Assembly: GCA_011388305.1 (NCBI GenBank)
Contig: DSAF01000150.1
Coordinates: forward strand, 1-32,013
Source of the DNA: Candidatus Zixiibacteriota bacterium
Lineage (GTDB): Bacteria; UBP14; UBA6098
Reading direction: 5' to 3'
Length of the DNA stretch: 32,013 bases
Part shown: one piece after another, positions 18,403 through 26,598 of the stretch
How the letters are laid out: every line of letters begins with the position of its first letter
Numbering within the stretch: the first letter of the stretch is position 1
Notes under the pieces: model-generated
Databases searched by the model: none
Told to the model about the DNA's origin: nothing
Seen by the model: only the letters and a program-made list of their open reading frames with translations
Made by a program: the position numbers and the translations under genes

Positions 18403-18711
18403 TTATACGATAATCTCGATGTCCACGCCTGCGGGCAACTCGATTTTCATCATCGAATCGACCGTATCTTGGCTGGCCTCGAGAATATCAATCAATCTCT
18501 TATGAGTTCGAACTTCGAACTGCTCTCTGCTTTTCTTGTCAACGTTTGTGCTACGGAGGACTGTGAAAATGCGCCTGTGCGTAGGCAGGGGCACAGGTCC
18601 AGAAATCCTCGCGCCGGTTCTCTTTGCAGTGTCAACGATCTCCGCAGTGGATCTGTCGAGGATGACATGATCGTATGCCTGCAATTTTATTCTAATTCGC
18701 TGGGCCATAAA
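18403..18711 (-). CDS. rpsJ: 30S ribosomal protein S10
   Basis: [82 protein letters not shown] just upstream of ATG at 18711. Confidence 0.97.
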   Translation of the reverse strand, partial: FMAQRIRIKLQAYDHVILDRSTAEIVDTAKRTGARISGPVPLPTHRRIFTVLRSTNVDKKSREQFEVRTHKRLIDILEASQDTVDSMMKIELPAGVDIEIIV

Positions 18712-18755
18712 ACCTCCTCCAAGAGGAAAAGTGCCGTTTCTCGGCAAAATCAGAG

Positions 18756-18845
18756 CACAAAAAAATCAATCCTTTTTCGGGGACGCTTTGATGGCGAGCC
18801 TCATCGACCTCGAATCGACTCTCAAGCCGTCCTTCTCGAAAAAAG
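18756..18845 (-). promoter_or_regulatory. Structured S10-operon leader with attenuator-like stem and U-tract
   Basis: CTTTTTTCG (18845-18837) pairs with CGAAAAAGG (18779-18771); nested GGACG/CGTCC; followed by ATTGATTTTTTTG. Confidence 0.5.
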
Positions 18846-18852
18846 CTTTCCG

Positions 18853-18880
18853 ATAATAATCCTGAAATCTTCAATGTCAA
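18853..18880 (-). promoter_or_regulatory. Sigma70-type promoter of the S10 cluster
   Basis: Minus strand TTGACA-N16-TATTAT, about 140 nt upstream of the rpsJ ATG. Confidence 0.7.
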
Positions 18881-19093
18881 GGAAAAAAATAATTATTTGC
18901 GCGATAAAGAGACATCGTTGATAAAATGATCTCTGTCAACACAAAGGCAACGACCTTCGAATTCTCTCGCCATATAGGCGAAACATCTGAAGCGTAAACA
19001 GGAGTTAGCCGAACTCCCTCGGCTTATCTTGAAACTGCTTTCCTTATGTTATATCGATTTGTCAAGCCCACAACTCTGGATTGGGATAAATTG

Positions 19094-19112
19094 AAAAATG
19101 AGGCATGCCTCA
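19094..19112 (-). terminator. Probable terminator of the operon ending in cysS
   Basis: Minus strand TGAGG-CATG-CCTCA followed by TTTTTC; the core TGAGGCATGCCTCA is a perfect palindrome, close to the cysS stop. Confidence 0.65.
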
Positions 19113-19138
19113 AGCATCAGCCGAAAACCCCCAAACAG

Positions 19139-20569
19139 CTATTTGCGCTTAACTTTGGCGCCTTCGGGGGTGTCGCGGACTTCGAGGCCGGCTTTGGCGA
19201 ATGCGTCGCGGATTGCATCGGCAGTCGTCCAATCCTTGTTTTGCCGGGCGATTTTGCGTTGTTTGAGTGCATTCTCGATGCTGATAACTTCGCCGGCGAG
19301 TTCGATAGTGATTTCTTCGGCTTCGGCCTGTTTTTTAGGCGGAAGAAGTCCCGTCGCGCGGTCGAATCCATGAAGGAAGGCGATTATCTCGTGGGCGTCA
19401 TCGGTGAAGAGTTTGCCATCGTCACGGAAGCGGTTGACTTCTCTCACAAGCTCGAATACCGCCCCGAGCGCTCCGGAGATGTTGAGGTCGTCGTCCATCG
19501 AGGCCTCGAAGTTATCGCGGGCGCGGGTGAGGGCCTCGCGAACCTCCGCTCGTGATTTGCCCTCCGGTGCGGATTCGAGCATATCGCGGAATTCGGCGAG
19601 GCGGGAGAGCGCAGTTGTAGCGGCATCCAGCCCCTCGAACGTGAAGTTCAACTGCTGGCGATAATGCGTGGCTATGAGGACATACCTTATCGCGAGCGGG
19701 GAGTAGCCTTTGTCGAGTAATTGCCGCAATGTGAAGAAATTCCCCAGCGACTTCGACATCTTCTTGCCCTCGACAATGAGATGCGCGTTGTGCATCCAAT
19801 ATCGAACGAATTGTTTGCCCGTGGCGGCCTCGGACTGGGCGATTTCGTTCTCGTGATGCGGGAAGAGGTTGTCCTCGCCGCCGGTGTGGATATCGAAGCT
19901 CTCGCCGAGATATTCCATGCTCATCGCGGAGCACTCGATATGCCAGCCGGGGCGTCCTTTGCCGAGTTCCGTCTCCCAGAATACGTCGCCGTCGGAGTCA
20001 TCCCAAGCTTTCCAGAGAGCGAAATCGGCGGCCTGTTCCTTCTCATACTCGTCGTTGTCGATTCGCGCGCCGGAGATGTTCTTGTCGATGCGCTTGCCGG
20101 AGAGCTTGCCGTATTCGGGGAATTTATCGATTGAATAGTATATCGAGCCGTCGGCACCGCGATAGGCCACGCCCTTTTCGAGCAATGCTTTAACAAGCTC
20201 GACCATCTGCGGGATATGTTTCGTCGCCTCGGGATACACCTCTGCGCGCTCGACCATCAGCGTGTCGATGTCCTCGAAGAACGCCTTTTTGAATTTGGCG
20301 GTGTATTCATCGAGCGAAACACCGGCAGACATGCTCGCTCTAATCGTCTTGTCGTCGATGTCCGTGAGGTTCATCACCTGCGTCACCTCGTAACCGCGAT
20401 ATTTGAGCCATCGCCGGAGCAAATCCTCGAACACATAGGCGCGGAAATTACCGATATGCGCGAAGTCATAGACGGTCGGGCCGCAGGTGTACATACGCAC
20501 CTTGCCGGACTCGATAGGAACGAACTCTTCGATTTTATTGCCGAGAGTATTTTTTAATTTTAGCGTCAT
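19139..20569 (-). CDS. cysS: Cysteinyl-tRNA synthetase
   Basis: MYTCGPTVYDFAHIGNFRAYVFEDLLRRWL; NLTDIDDKTI; GWHIECSAM; HTGGEDNLFPHHENEIAQSEA; KMSKSLGNF. Start MTLKLKN preferred over the upstream MKGNI. Confidence 0.96.
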   Translation of the reverse strand: MTLKLKNTLGNKIEEFVPIESGKVRMYTCGPTVYDFAHIGNFRAYVFEDLLRRWLKYRGYEVTQVMNLTDIDDKTIRASMSAGVSLDEYTAKFKKAFFEDIDTLMVERAEVYPEATKHIPQMVELVKALLEKGVAYRGADGSIYYSIDKFPEYGKLSGKRIDKNISGARIDNDEYEKEQAADFALWKAWDDSDGDVFWETELGKGRPGWHIECSAMSMEYLGESFDIHTGGEDNLFPHHENEIAQSEAATGKQFVRYWMHNAHLIVEGKKMSKSLGNFFTLRQLLDKGYSPLAIRYVLIATHYRQQLNFTFEGLDAATTALSRLAEFRDMLESAPEGKSRAEVREALTRARDNFEASMDDDLNISGALGAVFELVREVNRFRDDGKLFTDDAHEIIAFLHGFDRATGLLPPKKQAEAEEITIELAGEVISIENALKQRKIARQNKDWTTADAIRDAFAKAGLEVRDTPEGAKVKRK

Positions 20570-20607
20570 TATATTACCTTTCATGCGGGGAATGCGCCTC
20601 GGGGCGA

Positions 20608-21621
20608 CTATTTATTGAGGAGCATCGGCAAGAGGCTGATGTCGAATTCGCGCTCGATACACCCCAGATAAAGCCCGTTTTCGACCGGCTCGCCGTCGGC
20701 GTTCATGCCGTTCCACGTAAGCGTGTATTCGCCCTTGGTAATCCATCCGGTGAAGAGGGACTTGACGAGATTCCCGTCGGTGTCGAACACGCCGACATCG
20801 ACAACATCTTGCTCTTTCACTTTGAATGGAATGACCAGCATCGTATCCGGCTCGCATTCCGGGCCGAGCACCGCGTCTTTAAGCTCTTCAGCGTGTTCAA
20901 CCGCTTGTGGACAAAGCTCATCGCCCTCATGGCAACCGGAATTGGCATAACGCGTGAAGTAAAAATATGCTTCGGCAGACCTTCCGCGCATTCTGTAAGA
21001 TTTGCCGAGCCAATACTTGACTTCCGGCTCGGCGCAGAGTCGGTCGGCCTGATGGAAGAAGACAGTCGCTTTTTCGAACTCGCCATCGGAGAAGGCAATT
21101 AACCCGAGACCGAAGTGTGCGCCCCAAAAATCCGGATGCGCCAGAGCTTTCTCGAACTCGGCACGCGCGGCTCGTGCGTTGCCGCTTTGATATTCGCGCA
21201 TCCCAAGGCGGAAGTGCAGGACGGAATAGTGCGGGTTGTCTTTCGGGCACTTCGAGTAGTATTCAAGCGCCCGTGTGGTATCGTTCTGTGCCCAATATAT
21301 GTCGCCTATCCAGCCGAAAATTTCCGTCCGAGAGGCGTCTAACGAGAGCGATTTTCGGAAGAACATTTCCGCGCGATAGTCGTCGCCCTGCTCGAGATAG
21401 ACTCTGCCCAACCACATATACGCCGGCGCGAAGAGCGGGTCGGCGGCATACGCCCGCCTAAAAAAAATCGCCGACTCGTCTATTTTCCCCGCGTTAAAGA
21501 GACTTATCCCCTCACGAACGAAGCCCGCGGCGGGGCTTTCCGTAGAAATGTGTGCGCAAGCGAAAAAAAGCGCGATGAACATCGCGATTGATAATTTATA
21601 TGCCAACGAAAATCTCAGCAT
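20608..21621 (-). CDS. TPR-repeat lipoprotein with C-terminal FlgD/Ig-like domain
   Basis: Lipobox-like FIALFFACAH; several TPRs (AAYADPLFAPAYMWLGRVYLEQGDDYRAEMFFRKSLSLD); C-terminus VGVFDTDGNLVKSLFTGWITKGEYTLTWNGMNADGEPVENGLYLG resembles FlgD-type Ig domains. Confidence 0.8.
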   Translation of the reverse strand: MLRFSLAYKLSIAMFIALFFACAHISTESPAAGFVREGISLFNAGKIDESAIFFRRAYAADPLFAPAYMWLGRVYLEQGDDYRAEMFFRKSLSLDASRTEIFGWIGDIYWAQNDTTRALEYYSKCPKDNPHYSVLHFRLGMREYQSGNARAARAEFEKALAHPDFWGAHFGLGLIAFSDGEFEKATVFFHQADRLCAEPEVKYWLGKSYRMRGRSAEAYFYFTRYANSGCHEGDELCPQAVEHAEELKDAVLGPECEPDTMLVIPFKVKEQDVVDVGVFDTDGNLVKSLFTGWITKGEYTLTWNGMNADGEPVENGLYLGCIEREFDISLLPMLLNK

Positions 21622-21627
21622 CGTCGA

Positions 21628-23880
21628 TTACTCCGTGTTAGTTCGGTTCGTTCGGGCGATGAGGCTCTCCAGTTCGTCGAATCTCGTCGCGATAGCGTAT
21701 CCGGCGGTGAATGATAGAGGCCGGGCGTCGGCGTGCTCTCTCGACCACTTAATCGAACGATTTCGAATAGTATCGATGAGCATTTCCATCGCCTCGTCTC
21801 CGAGGCCGGGCAGAAGGACATAGAACTCGGACTCGGAATAACGGGACATCACCGCCTCGGGGAAAAGCTCCACGAGCATGTCTCCTGTTTGTTTTATTAT
21901 AAGCTCGCCTGCGAGCTTGCCATATTCGGATACGATTTCCCGAAGGTTGGCAATTCCGATAACAGCCATCGATATTCTTCCGTGCCGGAAAAGCAGTTCC
22001 TTGCCGTGTTTTGTGATGTAATCCTCGAAGTATTCACGATTATAGACGCCGGTTGTTCTATCGAGAATGATGTGTTTCGCAAGCTCTGCCTGCTCCATTG
22101 TCCGCTTGATAGCGAGGCTTGCCGGCCCGGCCAGTTGCAGAAGAAAGCGCATATCGGCCTCTTTGAACGCATAGTCGATACATGACTCGCAGGAGATGAC
22201 GCCAATGACCTTGCCGTCGGCGAGAAGCGGAACCGCCAGCTCGGAGCGGACGCCCTCGGTGCCGGGCTTGCATCGCGTGTCCAGCGAAACATCGCGCACA
22301 ACGGCTTCTTGGCCGTTCTGGGCAACCCATCCCGGAATGCCCTCTCCAAAAGCGAGCTTCGGGTTCTTGTGTCCGTCTTGGTATCCCCAGACGGCCTTAA
22401 CCGTGAGAGTCTCGCCCTCTTCGTCCGCAATCATAATGCTACAGCGGTCAACATTCACGAATTCGCGAATTACCCAGAGGATGTTTTCGAGCAATATGTC
22501 AAATTCGGATGTCGAGATAAGCATCTTGCTCAGCTCGTAGTAATTGATATTTTCTTTTATTCGCTCGTCGAGATTGCCGAGAAGCTTCTTGTTTTCAAGG
22601 ATGAAGGTCAACGTGTTTGCCACGGTTGTTAGGAGGGTCTTATCACGATCGGAAATTCGCGGCCTTCCGGGGCAATAAAGGTGCATCGCGCCCCAAACCT
22701 TCTCGCGATAGTGCAAGGGTATCATGATGCAGTGTGTCAGTCCCTCGTCGATAAGCGAGCGAATGGGGGAATCTTCGATGCCAGGGAGCGATTTTATCGG
22801 AAGAATAGCGTAATTCTTATCGACCTCCTGAATAAATAGCTTGGGCGATGATACACCCTCGCTCTTTGCCAAAGCATGGGCGACATCGGCGGTGAGTTCA
22901 TGTTCGCCAATCAAAAACATGTGGTCGGTAGCGTCGTTTGCAAAAATCGCGCCGCAACGAACGCCCAGCCTTCGGACAATTCTCTCAAGCGCGACCTCGG
23001 TTGAGGAACGCAAATCGGGGGCCGCCGCCGCCGCAATGGATATCTCGTTGACGAGCGCAAAATCCCTTCGCTCTCTTTCAATCTCGTCTAATTTTTCCAT
23101 CAGTGCGACGCGCTTCTCGCGCTTTTGCCTATCGACCTCCAAAGCACCGCCGATGGCGAAATCGACTAACTTCCTCAATCCGGGGAGAACCGGAATCGCT
23201 GTTGCGGCGTCGTAAAGCCCTAATTTTATGTTTTCGGTGATCCTCTGAGAATAAGTCTTCGAGTAGAAATTAAAAGCCAAAACGCATAGCAGTGCGAATA
23301 GAAGGCTCCTCGGAATAACCCCTATCATTGCAAGGCTCATCGGCCTTCGCGGCGATAAGAGATGCTCATATAGCCATGAATGCTCGATTTCTACCGCGAG
23401 AAGGAAAAGCCGCCCTTGGCGCCACGCCGCGGAGAACAAATACGGCGTCTTGGTTAGCACAGAGCTTCTATTGTCGTGCCAGAAGCGCGTGCCGTGGTAG
23501 CGATAAAAATCCTCGATGTCCTTGGGGGTGAAATCAATGAGCGAAAGCGCGGGGGAGGTGATGACTATCGGATCCCAACCGTCATGCCACTCGAAAATGG
23601 CGAAAGAACGATATTCGTCGTCGATTTCGAGGTTTCTGCTCGCCGATTCGATGTCATAGATATTATCGAGTTTTTCGATTAGATCGTCGTCATTGAAAAA
23701 GCGCGAAGAGTTCTCCTCGAAAAAGTTGACATGCCCTTCGGAAAAGTCGCGCTTCTGGATGCCGAAATTGATGAAGACACCAATCACGCCGGAGATGGCG
23801 AAAAGCAGGAAGAATAAACCCGTGAGCAAAGCCCACGAGAGCAATGTGTTCCTATGGCTTATTGGAGCTTCGTTCGTCAA
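21628..23880 (-). CDS. Membrane-anchored GAF-GAF protein with degenerate GGDEF domain
   Basis: Two TM segments (LLSWALLTGLFFLLFAISGVIGVFI; MSLAMIGVIPRSLLFALLCVLAF), two GAF domains, C-terminal GGDEF fold (DRTTGVYNREYFEDYI...RYSESEFYVLLPG). Start is uncertain: TTG at 23880 lacks a clear SD and coding-like sequence continues upstream. Confidence 0.85.
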   Translation of the reverse strand: MTNEAPISHRNTLLSWALLTGLFFLLFAISGVIGVFINFGIQKRDFSEGHVNFFEENSSRFFNDDDLIEKLDNIYDIESASRNLEIDDEYRSFAIFEWHDGWDPIVITSPALSLIDFTPKDIEDFYRYHGTRFWHDNRSSVLTKTPYLFSAAWRQGRLFLLAVEIEHSWLYEHLLSPRRPMSLAMIGVIPRSLLFALLCVLAFNFYSKTYSQRITENIKLGLYDAATAIPVLPGLRKLVDFAIGGALEVDRQKREKRVALMEKLDEIERERRDFALVNEISIAAAAAPDLRSSTEVALERIVRRLGVRCGAIFANDATDHMFLIGEHELTADVAHALAKSEGVSSPKLFIQEVDKNYAILPIKSLPGIEDSPIRSLIDEGLTHCIMIPLHYREKVWGAMHLYCPGRPRISDRDKTLLTTVANTLTFILENKKLLGNLDERIKENINYYELSKMLISTSEFDILLENILWVIREFVNVDRCSIMIADEEGETLTVKAVWGYQDGHKNPKLAFGEGIPGWVAQNGQEAVVRDVSLDTRCKPGTEGVRSELAVPLLADGKVIGVISCESCIDYAFKEADMRFLLQLAGPASLAIKRTMEQAELAKHIILDRTTGVYNREYFEDYITKHGKELLFRHGRISMAVIGIANLREIVSEYGKLAGELIIKQTGDMLVELFPEAVMSRYSESEFYVLLPGLGDEAMEMLIDTIRNRSIKWSREHADARPLSFTAGYAIATRFDELESLIARTNRTNTE

Positions 23881-23947
23881 TGTCCATTCCGCGATATAAT
23901 TTACGTCGTAGTCTTTCTCCTCGGCGATAATCTCCTATAATCTAATA

Positions 23948-23976
23948 AATATAACTATCGCAAAGCATATAGTCAA
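23948..23976 (-). promoter_or_regulatory. Sigma70-type promoter of the GAF/GGDEF-TPR-cysS operon
   Basis: Minus strand TTGACT-N17-TATATT. Confidence 0.65.
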
Positions 23977-24000
23977 AGGTTTTCCGCAGAGCGGAGTGTT

Positions 24001-24026
24001 AAAAAAGCCCCACCAAGGCGGGGCTT
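24001..24026 (-). terminator. Rho-independent terminator of the 24051..25217 gene
   Basis: Minus strand AAGCCCCGCCTTGGTGGGGCTTTTTT. Confidence 0.85.
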
Positions 24027-24050
24027 GTGTAGTAGCGGAATGGTTTTAGC

Positions 24051-25217
24051 CTACCACTCGATACCAAGCGTGGCGCGAGCCGCGAGGTTGTTGGGAAGGC
24101 CGCTAATGAAGTGCGCTCCCTCGAACAGCTTATCCTCGGTGATGCTGACGTCGAAAACTACATTATTGAATTTGAAGCCGGCGCCGAAGGTTATAAAATT
24201 CGCGGCAGACTCGGTGATTTTACTCTTCGACTCGATATCGCCTTGGATATTCGTGTATGATCCGAAAACTTTGCCCATTCCCGCGCGAACAGAAACCCAG
24301 TCTCTAAGCGGAACCTCTGCGGCGACGGAAACTTCGGGGAAATACATGACTTTATCTTCGACTTTGTCCGTAGTGTCCAGTTCGTCAATGAAGTTCTCCA
24401 TGCCCATCCCGAAAGCGACCGAGACGATACCGTCTCTCACGACCTCGGTGTTGATCCCTACACCTGCAGAGAGCCTCATCCGAGAGAAGTCGCCGGATGT
24501 CGTCTCATCGCCGTTGAACGCGACAAACTCGTCGCCAAAGGAGAAGCTCGAGAAGCCGAGCACCGGAACTATCTCGAAGATGTCTTCGACCGGAATGAAT
24601 GAACGGACAGCGAGGCTAATCTCGGTGCCGCCGGTAAGGTCGAATGTCATCTCTTCGTTGTCTGCGTTGGTTGTGGTCTCGTTAAATGAGTTCATCGCAA
24701 AGCCAAGTGCAATCTCTGTCGATTTGAAAACCGGCAGACCGATGCCGAGCTTGGCCTTGAAAATACCGGAGCTTTCCTCGAACGAAGTGTTTGTGTTGTC
24801 ATTGACTTCGCTCTCCTTGTTGCCGGCTGTGTATATGCCGAGTCCGAGTTTGATATCTCCGACCCTATATGCTCCCCAGATGTCGATGCCCGGGTTCGGT
24901 GAGATGACCCCATAAGACGGGGCAATTTGGAATATGTCTCCCTCGCGCCTACGAAGCGCGGCACCGATAGAAAGCTCATCGCCAAGGCTCAGAGCGGCAA
25001 AACCCCACTGGTTGGCGGGAGTGACGCCGCTGGCAACATAATTCCCCAGCTCGCAACGGGCTTGATTTGCCCAATCGATAGACAATGCGGGGTTGTAAAG
25101 AACGTCGTTCGCATCGGCAATATACTTTGAGCCGAAGCCGAACGCATCCTGACGCGCATCGGAAGCGATAAGCGTCGCGGCTACCATAATCATAACCGCA
25201 AATAGACACTTCTTCAT
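24051..25217 (-). CDS. Outer-membrane beta-barrel protein (FadL/PorV-like family)
   Basis: Signal peptide MKKCLFAVMIMVAATLIASDA; ANDVLYNPALS motif typical of these barrels; alternating amphipathic strands; terminal aromatic ...ARATLGIEW. Confidence 0.75.
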   Translation of the reverse strand: MKKCLFAVMIMVAATLIASDARQDAFGFGSKYIADANDVLYNPALSIDWANQARCELGNYVASGVTPANQWGFAALSLGDELSIGAALRRREGDIFQIAPSYGVISPNPGIDIWGAYRVGDIKLGLGIYTAGNKESEVNDNTNTSFEESSGIFKAKLGIGLPVFKSTEIALGFAMNSFNETTTNADNEEMTFDLTGGTEISLAVRSFIPVEDIFEIVPVLGFSSFSFGDEFVAFNGDETTSGDFSRMRLSAGVGINTEVVRDGIVSVAFGMGMENFIDELDTTDKVEDKVMYFPEVSVAAEVPLRDWVSVRAGMGKVFGSYTNIQGDIESKSKITESAANFITFGAGFKFNNVVFDVSITEDKLFEGAHFISGLPNNLAARATLGIEW

Positions 25218-25264
25218 TCTTTCCTCCTTATTGAATATTAACAGAACTTTCACATACAGCTACC

Positions 25265-25293
25265 AACTTAATATTTATCAACATTAAAGTCAA
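25265..25293 (-). promoter_or_regulatory. Probable promoter of the 24051..25217 gene
   Basis: Minus strand TTGACT-N17-TAAGTT. Confidence 0.5.
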
Positions 25294-25455
25294 GGACTAT
25301 TTTTCGCCGGGTTGATCGGTAAAAAGGGGGGGATTTTCGTGTGTTTATAGTTATTCATTTATAAAAACTAAACCCCTCTCAATTAAGGAATTGTATAGCT
25401 TCAAACTACGCGCCTATGGGGGGGGAATTATATTTCGTTATTCCCTTCACTGATA

Positions 25456-25480
25456 GTGCGAGGCATTCCTCGCCCTTACG
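25456..25480. repeat. REP-like palindrome, degenerate head, downstream of the 25499 stop
   Basis: Minus strand CGTAAGGGCGAGGAATGCCTCGCAC: stem GCGAGG/CCTCGC behind a GTAA-GGG head. Confidence 0.55.
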
Positions 25481-25498
25481 AATTGTTATCCGGCAATA

Positions 25499-26545
25499 CT
25501 ATTTGAGATAGACGACCCGTTTCGTTTGAACATTAGGCTTAAGCCCCTTATCGCCGGCTATTGTCGCACACACGAGATAGACGCCGGAGGGAAGGGAGGC
25601 GGGGGGTGTCCAGATGAATTCGCTGGTCGTAGGGGAGTGCCCCTGTGCGCTCCCGTTTTCCGAATTACCATCGAGCGGGAAGGCAGGGAGGCCTTCCCCT
25701 ACGGGAATTTCCGCCACCCGCCGACCCGCGAGGTCGAAGATCTCTATTTGCACCGGTGGATTCCCGTTTTCACGGGAATAACCATCTACCGAAATCGTCA
25801 CCGCCGAATTAAACGGGTTCGGGTAGGCCGAAATCGCCGTCTCGGCGGGCCTTTCGACTTCCTCTTGTATGTCGGTGGATTGAATGGTGATGTTAATCCC
25901 CGAGCTGGAAATATTGCCGGTGACGAGCACTATATCGATTCCAACGAAGGGCATCTCGTAAAAGCCGTTAGGCTCGCCCTCGTCGAATCGGCCGTTGCCG
26001 TTGATATCTACGAAGGCCTGCACCCTTTTCGGCCCGGATGGTATGACCTCGACAAGATAAGACCTTCTGCCTATATAATGGGTCGATTCGAGAGAAGGCT
26101 CGGGCAGGGAATAATAATCGTAAACGTTGATATAGACATCATCGTATGGCCCGGAATAGCTGATGTTTCCACCTATGCAACCCGAAGAAAATAGGGTTAA
26201 ATCGACACCGGTGGCGACGCCGCCAGTCGGAATCACCGGAGGGAATATCCTTGCCGCAAAAGGGTCTCCGGAAGCCGGCAGGATTCCTCGGGGCATGAAT
26301 GCCACGGGGAAATAAATGTTCATGTTCGTGATTGCATCGTTAGTTATTGTGTAATCATGGGGAAAACTTGGCATGAAGCTGAAATGCGCCGGCATGGATG
26401 TTAAATCGGTGATTCCTGCGTGAAGTGCGCCCACGATGAGCACCAAACCATCGACAGTGGTTGCGTTGGTGATGGTGCCGGATATCTCTCCTCCGAAAAG
26501 GGCTGGAAGGAGAAGTATCACAAGCAAAATTGACGAATATTTCAT
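25499..26545 (-). CDS. Secreted protein with T9SS-type C-terminal sorting domain interrupted by palindromic insertions
   Basis: Signal peptide MKYSSILLVILLLPALFGG; FVDINGNGRFDEGEPNG Ca-binding-like loop; ISAYPNPFNSAVTIS...IEIFDLAGRRVAEIP...LPSGVYLVCATIAGD...KRVVYLK. Confidence 0.85.
   Translation of the reverse strand: MKYSSILLVILLLPALFGGEISGTITNATTVDGLVLIVGALHAGITDLTSMPAHFSFMPSFPHDYTITNDAITNMNIYFPVAFMPRGILPASGDPFAARIFPPVIPTGGVATGVDLTLFSSGCIGGNISYSGPYDDVYINVYDYYSLPEPSLESTHYIGRRSYLVEVIPSGPKRVQAFVDINGNGRFDEGEPNGFYEMPFVGIDIVLVTGNISSSGINITIQSTDIQEEVERPAETAISAYPNPFNSAVTISVDGYSRENGNPPVQIEIFDLAGRRVAEIPVGEGLPAFPLDGNSENGSAQGHSPTTSEFIWTPPASLPSGVYLVCATIAGDKGLKPNVQTKRVVYLK
25628..25703. repeat. Inverted pair of GTAG-headed REP-like units within the CDS
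   Basis: CGTAGGGGAGTGCCCCTGTGCGCTCCCG (25628-25655, +) and CGTAGGGGAAGGCCTCCCTGCCTTCCCG (25703-25676, -): 21/28 identical, each an 8-bp stem with differing stem sequences. Confidence 0.75.
25753..25781. repeat. Third palindromic unit within the same CDS
   Basis: GGTGGATTCCCG-TTTTCA... / CGGGAATAACC; 7-bp ATTCCCG/CGGGAAT stem plus flanking GGT/ACC. Confidence 0.6.
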
Positions 26546-26598
26546 TATTATCTCCGTTGTTATCTCGACATTAGTCCAAAAAACGCGAACAATTCAAA

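Noticed and set aside
19001-19024. H-type pseudoknot reading of the overlapping hairpins
   Set aside because: The connecting loop across the 6-bp stem would be only about 1 nt, sterically implausible; treated as alternative hairpins instead.
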